NCBI GenBank assembly: GCA_003024985.2
Contig: PXIH01S0030032.1
Strand: one strand, 5' to 3'
Origin: Euperipatoides rowelli
Taxonomy: Eukaryota; Onychophora; Udeonychophora; Euonychophora; Peripatopsidae
DNA length: 13,870 bases
Part shown: piece after piece, positions 1 to 7,796 of the stretch
Layout: every line of letters starts with the position of its first letter
Position numbering within the stretch: the stretch's first letter is position 1
Made by a program: the position numbers and the translations under genes
The notes under the pieces: generated by a model
Database searches by the model: none
What the model saw: the letters and a program-made list of their open reading frames with translations, nothing else
What the model was told of the DNA's origin: nothing

Positions 1-17
1 CAAATTCACGAAAAAAA

Positions 18-54
18 GAACTTGCTCAAAGAACTAAGTTCTTTGAACAAGTTC
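18..54. repeat. Near-perfect palindrome (18-bp arms, 1-nt loop)
   Basis: The arms at 18-35 and 37-54 (GAACTTGCTCAAAGAACT and its complement) differ at one position, a C/T transition, around a single central A. Possible remnants of a foldback element; no flanking duplication was recognised. Confidence 0.75.
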
Positions 55-135
55 ATTCCAATCACTGGGTATGGGGTAATATAAACGATATGGAGAATGA
101 AACATTAACATATCTCATGAATCGTATAATTGCAG

Positions 136-152
136 AGTAAGCACAGATTGGT

Positions 153-156
<4 letters not shown>
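136..156 (+). repeat. Dispersed repeat copy 1, leading into a (TAA)n tail
   Basis: AGTAAGCACAGATTGGTGTTA matches 2950-2970 at 20 of 21 positions. A looser match (GAATCGTA versus GAATCATA) lies just upstream in both copies. Because this copy runs straight into (TAA)10, it looks like the 3' end of a retroposon (LINE or SINE) with a trinucleotide tail. The family is unknown. Confidence 0.55.

Positions 157-184
<28 letters not shown>
155..184 (+). repeat. (TAA)10 microsatellite
   Basis: Ten uninterrupted TAA units follow the dispersed repeat GCACAGATTGGTGT. It may be a retroposon tail rather than an independent microsatellite. Confidence 0.9.
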
Positions 185-185
<1 letters not shown>

Positions 186-278
186 TTGCATGAGGAAAGA
201 TAGACTCGTACGCGTTAGTTCCAGACCAGAGGTCGCAAATGTTTGATATACCCATGTGAACCATGAATCAAGTTCATG

Positions 279-325
279 ACTTTAAGTACTCACCCCAACC
301 TCAGAATTTCCAGTAAAGACCATGG
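279..325 (-). repeat. Dispersed motif copy A: CCATGG ... GGGGTGAGTA.TTAAAGT
   Basis: On the minus strand CCATGG (325-320) is followed about 25 bases later by GGGGTGAGTACTTAAAGT. The same order occurs at 7796-7758 with GGGGTGAGTATGTAAAGT. The shared GTGAGT looks like a splice donor in both. It may be a piece of an unrecognised dispersed repeat. Confidence 0.3.
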
Positions 326-872
326 TTATCAGGGAGAGAGTTTGATGAATAAGAAGATTTAGTAAGAGGGTAATAGGAACAGGTCTTTGGGCCAATGCCT
401 GAGTTTTAGTCTCTCTACAGACTGAACCCAAAGAACCTTTTTAAGTATGATGCCTTTCCCTCTTCTTGTTCCCATTAACCATGCCCTTTTCTCTCTTTTT
501 TTCTTTCCTTCCTTGAATCTTCTTGTAGAATTTAACTGTTTATTCTTTTGATGCATTTCCTTACTTTCTAAACCGTCATCTATATCCAACTTGTCTGGCA
601 TTATAAATATTTCATTAGAAGTGATTGGGACTTTTTTTTCCCCTTGAGGTAAGTGGTTACTCCTCTTCATTAAAGGTTAGTGGACGCTCCTCTTCCTGGG
701 TTTCAAAATTTTCTCTTCAAGATTTAATAAGCAGGGTCTTCCAGTATTCCTCGTATGAAGAGCCATTACTATCTGAGCCCATGTCCTCCTGTACTTCTAA
801 TATTGTGTCCCCCCTAATCTTTGATTCAATATTTTTTTTTCTTTTCCCCTAGTGCTAGCTTTCTAAAATTGT
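283..872 (-). pseudogene. Possible decayed coding relic, unidentified (low confidence)
   Basis: Three overlapping minus-strand open stretches lie end to end in different frames. The first (about 872-720) encodes an acidic, Ser-rich segment containing GDTILEVQEDMGSDSNGSSY; it hits a stop, continues with RENFETQEEERPLTFNEEE and stops again. The second (670-359, 103 codons from a Met) contains PDKLDIDDGLESKEMHQ and then a very basic KEGKKKREKRAW patch. The third (about 435-283) contains LAQRPVPITLLLNLL and MVFTGNSEVG. The acidic-then-basic composition and slightly higher GC than the surroundings fit an eroded transposon ORF or retroelement gag-like protein. I recognise no domain, and chance ORFs in low-complexity DNA are a serious alternative. 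Confidence 0.2.
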
Positions 873-1050
873 TACTGTAATACTATTATTCTGGATATTT
901 TATGATTTGGTGCTGTATTTTTATTTATTTTATTCCTGTTATTTCTCTATTTACGATTGAACCTAGTAAGCCAAATTTTTTTAAAAAAAAAAACTCTAGC
1001 CTAGGTCTAAACTTAATAACTTACCATAATAATAAATGTACATTATATTG

Positions 1051-1063
1051 CCCCCCTCCCCCC
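1051..1063. repeat. C6-T-C6 tract
   Basis: Pyrimidine run CCCCCCTCCCCCC in an otherwise AT-rich stretch. Confidence 0.85.
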
Positions 1064-1094
1064 TGATTACTTATTTTATGCTTAAAACAACTTG

Positions 1095-1141
1095 CCCTGC
1101 ATTTCCTTCCATTTCTAATGGAAGGAAATTTAGGACCCTGC
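1095..1141. repeat. Perfect 13-bp palindrome flanked by CCCTGC direct repeats
   Basis: The arms ATTTCCTTCCATT (1101-1113) and its exact complement (1117-1129) surround the 3-base loop TCT. CCCTGC occurs just outside the palindrome on the left (1095-1100) and again at 1136-1141, as a short insertion duplication would. It is too short for a classical MITE and may be a foldback remnant. Confidence 0.6.
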
Positions 1142-1150
1142 CCTTTTCTC

Positions 1151-1170
1151 ATTCAGTAAATATATAAACT
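1151..1170 (+). repeat. Isolated copy of the ACTCAGTAAA minisatellite unit
   Basis: ATTCAGTAAATATATAAACT matches 5753-5772 at 19 of 20 positions, with one C/T transition. It shows the unit is dispersed and not confined to the tandem locus. Confidence 0.6.
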
Positions 1171-1287
1171 GTCTAATTTTGCACGTCTATTTTGAAATTT
1201 TACTATATTTCAATGATTACTTTAAAATTGCAATCTGAATAATATTAAGAAAGCACTGATAATGTTTGATTCTCGAATATCAAGGTC

Positions 1288-1344
1288 ATACTAAGGTCAT
1301 CGGCACATGCACATTTGATGTGCATATGCCGATAGCCTTAGTAT
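1288..1344. repeat. Imperfect foldback hairpin, 26-bp arms, 5-nt loop
   Basis: The arms at 1288-1313 and 1319-1344 (ATACTAAGG...ATGCACA) match at 23 of 26 positions around TTTGA; all three differences are transitions. On the minus strand two become G.U pairs, and on the plus strand one does. The size resembles a small pre-miRNA or an eroded palindromic element. AAGGTCAT is directly repeated at 1282-1289 and 1293-1300 inside the left side. Confidence 0.7.
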
Positions 1345-2949
1345 AATTGTTATAACATGCACAAGATAAGTGCTATCTTCAACGATTCTCAAGTCATTGA
1401 GATTAATTTGTTCTAGGCTTTTATAACTTAATTATTACAAGATCTTTAAATTACATTAATATTTTGATATTAATTTCTGACAGAGACAGATTTGATAAAG
1501 TAACAGTAGAGGCCCATCCTTTGCTCTGACGTTTTTAGTTTAGGTTATTATTACTATAATACCACAGTTTTATATGACTTTTATAAATGTGATTATACTC
1601 CAATCACTTCTGTATGAGATGGCCACATTCTGCTGCTGTCAAACTGCTTTATTTTAAATCCAATATTTTGCCTTATGCTTTCCAAATTTAATTGAAATAA
1701 AGATCATCCAGTAGCCTACTTTGTCTAGTGCTATCTGGACAATATCGAGTCTGAGATGCAGACATTTTATTAAATTTCGATAATCCCTGCCAACATTATT
1801 CTCTATGTGTTTTCTGTTGCAGAGGTTAGGCTCCTATTTTTTTTTTTTAATAGAATGCTAGATGTTTGCTAATTTAAACATTGAATGGCTATCTATCCAT
1901 CAGAGTTTGACATTTATTACTACACGGTAATTGTTTCATGAAAAATTCTATCTAGCATGTTTTTTTTTTGTTTCCATGAGTTTGGACTAATTTTTCGGAC
2001 GCTGATTTAAGCTGCTCTGAAGTAGTGAAAAAAACTCTGGTATTGAGAAATTACAATTTAAATATATACAATTCACTACCACAAAATTTTATAATAGCCT
2101 AATATACGCTAAATAAGATTTATTTTTCATTCAGCCTTAGGCTTATTAGATTTCTTTTGCATTTAACGTTTGGTTACTATATTAGGGCATGCATTAGTTA
2201 AACTATTAGTTATCGCTATTGCAAATTATGTTTAATTTCATTTAAAAATTATAACTAAAATAAATATTAATTTGTTAAAAATATAAACGTTAGTAGATAA
2301 ATTACAATATATTAAAGTTATTATTCCCTCTTTAGCTAATTTTCATTNAAAAATTTAAACGAAAATGTTTAATTTGTTAAGAACTATTATTATAATTGAA
2401 TCAATGGGTCTCTAACAAATTTAAAATTATAAAAATTAAAATAATTTAAAGCTATTTAAAATTAGTTCCTTATAGTATCTAATTAAGTATTAGATAAAAA
2501 CTATATTGGAACATTCTCACCAATATTCTTAATCCCTTGCAGTGGCCTTGCTCAATGATTGCCATGTGCTTGCTTGAAATTATACTGCCAATCTCATAAT
2601 TAAATCCAAATACAAGATGATTGGTACAACGTTAGAGGATATATTGAAATAAAATTAAGAAAACCCATTCACTCAAAAACTTATATGGTAATTGAACAAA
2701 AAGTAACTAACACATGTTTTGATAATGGCAAACTATTCTGAAAATGGCGGTATCAGGAATCCAAGTTAATTCATGTAGTTAATTCATCGATCCCTGCTTA
2801 AAAATAAACTCCATCCATAGAGAAGCAACTAGACCATAATTTAATAAGGAAAATTTAACTTATTTATGAAAAATATAATTATATAAATATAAAAAGACGG
2901 AGCTTAACAAAATAGAACTTAACCGGTTAACGCCCCCTACCGGAATCAT
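1345..2949. other. AT-rich intronic stretch without recognised features
   Basis: It contains short poly(T) runs near 1838-1848 and 1961-1969, the N at 2348 and several TAGCCTA heptamers. I see no exon, RNA gene or convincing repeat. Confidence 0.5.
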
Positions 2950-2970
2950 AGTCAGCACAGATTGGTGTTA
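2950..2970 (+). repeat. Dispersed repeat copy 2, without the (TAA)n tail
   Basis: AGTCAGCACAGATTGGTGTTA matches 136-156 with one mismatch but is followed by CAACTAAAC instead of TAA units. Just upstream is a locally GC-rich segment with the perfect 12-base palindrome TTAACCGGTTAA (2919-2930) and CGCCCCCTACCGG. Confidence 0.55.
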
Positions 2971-4146
2971 CAACTAAACAAAATCACAAAGCAAAATTAA
3001 GACCTAGTAATACTGGGAAAGAAAAATATATAGAATATCTTAGAAATCTCTGACAGAAGGATTAAAGTTGTCGACTCTGGGATTCTATTATGCCATTCAC
3101 AATGATGCTACTTCCAAACAGCTCTTTTTTTTTTTTTTTCCGGAGTCAGCATTAAAAATTCCATTGTGGATCATGATGTGAAACTTTAAATTCACAAGAA
3201 AATCCCAGTCCCTAGACAATCATACACTACTATCTCCCAAAGAATGATATTCTTGTAACAACAATGTAAGAGATTTTACATTTCTCAATAGCAACAATGT
3301 TGAAAATTGATAGTTGTCTTGATCTTGATCCATCTTTATATGCAAAACCAATGAAGGTAATTTAAAAAAAGGGAATTTCTTATCAATTTATCCGATTGTA
3401 GTCGGTTACACATTATTTGCATTTTGCTTGGAATTATTGAGAAACCGATAGATGTCTGATTGACAGACCATTAGTAAGCAGTTGAAGCAAAGGCCTCCGT
3501 CAGGACCTCAACATATATACCCAAGCAAAAGCACTAAAATAATAGTCATGCACAAACAAGTGCATGAATCACTAAGGTTAATGAATAAACATGCAGAATT
3601 AACATAGTATGATCAACTAAACTTGTTTTAAAATTTGTTCGAGTAAAACTTTTTCCTTCTTTGAGCAGCTACTTGGATATTATAACTTTATTTCTTAAAG
3701 GGAAAAATTGAATATTTTCATCTGGTACTTGTAGCAATATTATTGGCCGATTCAAATATTGTAATTAGGACAGGGAATTGGCTGCTGTACTTTGTGGGAA
3801 TAACATCAATCATCATCATCATCATCACTTGTCTCATCTACTGTACCTGTATACTACAATGATTGGTAGTCTTAAGGTCCATTTCAATTTATTATGCCTT
3901 CTAAGATGGTCAATTTCTCTTTTAGATGTGTTGAAGAAATCCTATTAATAGAATTCATGTAGAACAATGAACAAAGATACCTAAGGATCAGATACTATTT
4001 TGTTTTAGTAAGCAATTATCGATATATAAGACCTGCATGAACTTCTGCTTTTGTTGTACATAAAAATGGAGCATTTAAACTTTGGTTAAAGAAATAACTT
4101 AATTTTTAGTCTAAAATGTTGAGATTTGACTTAATCCTTTCATCTG
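2971..4146. other. AT-rich intronic stretch, only simple repeats seen
   Basis: It holds a 15-base T run (3125-3139), the small perfect hairpin TCATGCAC/GTGCATGA (3546-3567) and a CAT microsatellite near 3811. No coding signal was recognised. Confidence 0.5.
3808..3828 (+). repeat. (CAT)n microsatellite
   Basis: Five perfect CAT units (3811-3825) are bordered by degenerate ones (ATCAAT before, CAC after). Confidence 0.8.
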
Positions 4147-4249
4147 ATTTACAGAAAGACTAATTTGATAGTCGTTGAGCAAATTCAGATTTTAACCCAT
4201 GCTTTAACATGTATAAAAGTCTAATAGTTCATTCAGTCTTTCTGTAAAT
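4147..4249. repeat. Inverted repeat pair, perfect 15-bp arms, 73-bp spacer
   Basis: ATTTACAGAAAGACT (4147-4161) is exactly complementary to 4235-4249. Together they bound a 103-bp unit without an ORF. No target duplication was found at the ends. It could be a very small MITE-like element or a long-loop stem. Confidence 0.5.
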
Positions 4250-4280
4250 AAGGAAAGGAGACTCACTATGACTGATGAAC

Positions 4281-4297
4281 AGGAGGAGGGAGGGGGG
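4281..4297 (+). repeat. G-rich purine tract
   Basis: Four G runs (GG, GG, GGG, GGGGGG) separated by single A residues. This could form a two-tier G-quadruplex on the plus strand. Confidence 0.6.
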
Positions 4298-4408
4298 TGA
4301 GAAAATGTCTAGAGAAAAGTTCTTTCAACTTTTTTTTTTTAAACTCTGAAAACTTCTGTATTTTGTCTGTAGTATGCTGATGGGTTGAGTGTCATGTGAT
4401 CAGTTATA

Positions 4409-4451
4409 GGCAGATAACCACCAGGTTATAACCCCTAACCTGCTATCTGCC
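4409..4451. repeat. Interrupted hairpin GGCAGATA...AGGTTA / TAACCT..TATCTGCC
   Basis: Two paired stems, an outer 8-bp stem (4409-4416 with 4444-4451) and an inner 6-bp stem (4423-4428 with 4436-4441), share one axis with an asymmetric internal loop of 6 and 2 bases. Its function is unknown. Confidence 0.5.
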
Positions 4452-5490
4452 CACAGCGGTTGATATGGAACCTTATGAAGTTACAATAATAACTATGGAT
4501 AAAGAAATGGGACTATACAGATGGACAATAAGTCATTTACAATTTTATAATTAAGTATTCGTATATGCATTTATGTATAATCAATTATGGATTTATAACA
4601 AAAGCTACATGACTCAATATTACTAGTTACTGTGGGAACATTTGGTTGAAATTCTAATCTAATAATAGCCTATAGCTGACTGTAGTAATTGCTGTTATGG
4701 ATATCAATATTATGGGATGGTATTGCATAACTGATAGAAATATACCAGTTGGTATAGTACCATAGTGAATTTGGGTTGTCAGTAATGGTTTTGTCTGACT
4801 TAAACCCTAGGTGAGCACTAAAATCAGTTTGAGCAGTAAAATTATCACTCATCATTGGGAAATGTCAAACGCCATTCAGCATCCAAGGTTGTATTATTTA
4901 CCAACATATCAAAACCATGAAGGGAATATCTAATGACTGACAGCATTGCTAAAATAAGGAATTCTCATTAAATGGTTAGTTTGCTGGAATCTACATTAAT
5001 TAATGATTGGTTTATCTGACAGCCCCCTATTAGTCAAATAATGACCAGTCACTTGATCAATGAGATCACCATGACTACTAAGGGCTATTGCAGCCCCATA
5101 TTATTAACTTGATCTTGGATGGCTATATTCAAAAATATAAAAAAGGAGGCTTTTGTGGAACAGAAGTTCTCTTAGTGAGCTTTTGTTTTGCTTACTAACC
5201 CAACACCTTATAGCTGCCCGAGAGGTAGTCGTATCCTGAATAATATCCACTAAAATAACACTAATTTACCGCCAAATGAGATACCTGAACATTAAAGCAA
5301 TGTGGATTTGGATAATCGACATAAATCATTGCATTATTTGTTTAATAGACAAATAGTCTCATCAGTAGCATCTAGTGATGGATAGATACTGCAAACTCTC
5401 ATCCATTATATCTATTTGATAAAATTATTTTGTAAATAATTTTTAAAAATATACCAATTAGCAACAATTTATATCTAATTTTAAAAAGAT
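4452..5490. other. Gene-free stretch with a weak foldback at 5021-5086
   Basis: AGCCCCCTATTAGTCA (5021-5036) pairs imperfectly with TGACTACTAAGGGCT (5072-5086), with TGATC/GATCA nested near the centre. Nothing else was recognised, and the short ORFs here have no protein-like signal. Confidence 0.35.
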
Positions 5491-5626
5491 TCCTAGCTCT
5501 CGGGGGTTGTGCTCCTGGATCCTCCCCCACTCAACAGAGATTCAGCTGCTGGATCCCACTATGCAAATAACTTTGCGGGGCCGGTGCCAGGCACGCCTCC
5601 TCTATCACAAATTCCTAGTGACGCCC
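5491..5626. repeat. GC-rich block of unknown identity
   Basis: Bases 5501-5620 contain 69 G/C of 120 by my count (about 57%), against roughly 30% around it. The block includes CGGGGGTTGTGCTCC, two CTGGATCC direct copies (5515-5522 and 5549-5556) and GCGGGGCCGGTGCCAGGC. The edges are abrupt, with AATTTTAAAAAG before and CGTTTATTTG after. Inserted foreign sequence such as a SINE or a satellite monomer is the likeliest explanation, but no A or B box is visible. The 64-codon ORF crossing it runs into the inverted repeat and is not credible. Confidence 0.45.
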
Positions 5627-5634
5627 GTTTATTT

Positions 5635-5723
5635 GTTTACTGAGTGGGTGGGTTGTTTATTGAATGGGTGGGTTTGCTTACTAAACCCACACACTCAGTA
5701 AACAACCCACCCACTCAGTAAAC
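5635..5723. repeat. Large foldback, 41-bp arms, 7-nt loop
   Basis: The arms at 5635-5675 and 5683-5723 match at 38 of 41 positions; the outer 25 are perfect. Each arm holds two units of the ACTCAGTAAAC-AACCCACCC motif, inverted on the left (TACTGAGT at 5638 and TATTGAAT at 5659). Two of the three differences are transitions. The hairpin appears to arise from inverted duplication of the adjoining minisatellite units. Confidence 0.8.
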
Positions 5724-5810
5724 AAACAACCCAGCCACTCAGTAAACCCCTAACTCAGTAAATATATAAACTCACTAACTCAGTAAGCATTTAAACAAGT
5801 TAAGTCAGTA
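5693..5810 (+). repeat. Degenerate ACTCAGTAAA minisatellite
   Basis: ACTCAGTA-type cores start at 5693, 5713, 5737, 5753, 5778 and 5803 (the last is AGTCAGTA), with spacings of 20, 24, 16, 25 and 25 bases. Weaker copies follow at 5884 (ATTCAGTA) and about 5935. Unit tails drift from AACAACCCACCC to AATATATAAACTCACTA, indicating an old array that decays with distance from the foldback. Confidence 0.75.
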
Positions 5811-5891
5811 AACATATAAGGGTCCAGAATAGTATACTCAGATGAGGATGCTACTTGAATCAATAAACAATAATAATTGACTAATTCAGTA

Positions 5892-6508
5892 AACATGTAA
5901 ATCTACTAATTCATTTCACCATACTCATTCTTAAATCAGTGAGCATAAATTTTTTTTTATAGAATTTCTAGTCATAGCACAATAATTTTTTTCAATTAGA
6001 TAATTAATTTACAAATGTATAATACTGTGTTTTGAAACTAAAGCTGAATCTATAATTTAATACATTTTCTTATGTTGTCCTGTCCTTCTTCCAATGGTAC
6101 AGTATTTCTTATAGAAGAAACATGAAGTTTGGCTTGTGTGTATTCTATCAACTTCTTAGTGATCATTAAGATAACTGAGAAGAAAATGTTTACTCTGAAG
6201 AAAGCTTTGCTTTTCTCCTCATATCAACCATTTTACATTGAAAATCCAAATAATAGCAGCCAAGGTAGACAATAATTCTTAAAATTGGAACCCTGACACA
6301 CCTGAAGGCATACCTGACTCATGTTACCCTGACAACAGATGAATGTCTATTTACAAATGTAAACCAAAGCAAGCCAAGGGACTAGAGGGCTCCGGATACA
6401 TCAAAGCTGCTCTAATTAAACTGCTACTGGCTAGAATAAGCAGAATGGAGTGACCCAACAAAGAATAGCCGGTGGTTGAGATTATTAGAGCCATAAATAA
6501 AAACAAAC
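5892..6508. other. Gene-free stretch with nothing distinctive
   Basis: AT-rich with no ORF of note, no strong repeat and no splice-bounded coding segment that I can identify. Confidence 0.5.
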
Positions 6509-6533
6509 AAAAAAAAAAAATCCCCCCCCCCCC
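6509..6533. repeat. A12-T-C12 homopolymer junction
   Basis: Twelve A residues (6509-6520), one T and twelve C residues (6522-6533). On the minus strand, downstream of the G run, CCTGAAGTTCAATTCT weakly resembles a B box, but no matching A box was found. Confidence 0.85.
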
Positions 6534-6808
6534 TCGCCATCAAAAGTTTGTCGCATAAGAATTGAACTTCAGGGGTCTAAACCAGGAACAGGTGATTGAC
6601 TCAAGGCAAGTGAATAACTGATATAACAATAGAGTAAAGGGAGAGTCAATTAACACATAGCTCTGTAAGGAATTCTTTAATAGAATTTTTGATCAAAGAA
6701 ATTAAAAAATATATTGCATTCATTCAATGCTGATGCCATTGATAATATGATCAACATAATTGGGCAGCAAGAGGAAATTACACATTTTAACAAACTAACC
6801 CTCCCCTT

Positions 6809-6830
6809 CTCTCTCTCTCTCTAGAGAGAA
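6809..6830. repeat. (CT)7 followed by AGAGAGAA, self-complementary
   Basis: Seven CT units (6809-6822) meet AGAGAGAA (6823-6830), making a short palindrome around CTAG. Confidence 0.8.
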
Positions 6831-7757
6831 GAAATCTAAATGGTATATTTAATGAATAGTGAGAGTTTTATCACTTAAGGATATACAAGTGAAAGGAGGG
6901 ACTAATTTTTGATAAGCAATAACAATTGAAAAAAAAAAAAATCCACAAAACTGTAGTTTTCATTTTCTATAAAACTAATTTCCAAAGATTACAAACCTTA
7001 TAATCAATCAAATGTAATAATAAAGTGTTGAGAAAAGTTAAATTTCATAAATAAAATTAAAATAAACATTTCTAATTGCAATTCATTCCCTCCCAGTCCC
7101 CCCCCCCCTCCCTCCCAAACGCGATTTTTCTCATATCTATACTATTGGCAAATGGCAATGAATCTAAAAATTATATAACTCTAAAAGAGATTAGATGACT
7201 TAAATGCATAAATATCAAGTGGGCATAGCATTGCATAGCTGATGCATGATTAAGAGATGGGATTAAGTCCATAACCAATTGGAAAGGTTGGGGGACACTT
7301 AGACAAATATTTTAGTTTCACTTTAAAGCATACTTTCTTAAGGGAATTTTTACAAGCATGGCCATATTATGAAAACATAATCTAATACTATGTATTAGCC
7401 TACACTGTATATACAGCATAGATAATACCAGGAACAACATACAGGCTATATCAATACATAGTGAATACGGTATGTGATTGACCCCCGCCCCCACCTTTTA
7501 CACTGAGTGCTATACAATACTTGCCACATCCACTACTGATCCTTGCAAATGACAAAAATCCTGGCTGCTCACTCATTCGAGGACCGATAATTACATTTGA
7601 TAGACTCCCTGAGTTGACCAGACCAATGAGAGATGAGCAATACTGTCGCATTCCAATCCTATTACAATTCAAAATAAAACTACGCTGTCACAGCAACATG
7701 TCAAGGTGCACAACCAACTCATCTCCAAGTTGATAGGGGCAAAGGAAGGAGGTCAAA
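6831..7757. other. Gene-free stretch with C-rich tracts
   Basis: It contains the G-quadruplex-capable C tract at 7088-7116 and a CCCCCGCCCCCACC tract at 7482-7495. ORFs on both strands at 7451-7733 overlap each other and look like chance. Confidence 0.45.
7088..7116 (-). repeat. Potential G-quadruplex on the minus strand (pre-mRNA sense)
   Basis: The plus strand has C runs of 3, 3, 11, 3 and 3 with spacers of 1 to 3 bases. The minus strand therefore carries five G tracts of at least three, on the strand of the inferred GPX4-like transcript. Confidence 0.6.
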
Positions 7758-7796
7758 ACTTTACATACTCACCCCTTCCTACATAGTGATCCATGG
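7758..7796 (-). repeat. Dispersed motif copy B: CCATGG ... GGGGTGAGTATGTAAAGT
   Basis: Minus-strand CCATGG (7796-7791) precedes GGGGTGAGTATGTAAAGT (7775-7758). In one frame the two copies read G-R-G-E-Y-V-K-F-stop here and G-W-G-E-Y-L-K-S-stop at the other locus, which supports common origin over chance. The surroundings (7450-7900) are otherwise unrecognised. Confidence 0.3.

Noticed and set aside
625-852. 75-codon plus-strand ORF
   Set aside because: It is antisense to the more protein-like minus-strand stretches, is rich in Ser and Phe from pyrimidine runs, and has no recognisable domain.
3140-3180. Minus-strand TGGAATTTT resembling the W-N-F of the next GPX exon
   Set aside because: A stop codon follows immediately and the upstream residues do not fit F-I-K.
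4630-4665. Minus-strand TTTCAACCAAATG resembling F-T-K
   Set aside because: In frame it reads R-I-S-T-K-C with no Trp-Asn before it, so the likeness is chance.
5507-5701. 64-codon plus-strand ORF
   Set aside because: It spans the GC-rich block and the inverted minisatellite arm, and the peptide simply translates repeat units.
6540-6575. B-box-like AAGTTCAATTCT on the minus strand
   Set aside because: It has an acceptable core but no A box at the right distance upstream, so no tRNA or SINE call is supported.
7451-7733. Overlapping ORFs on both strands
   Set aside because: They shadow each other, include a translated poly-G/C tract, and show no domain or splice context.
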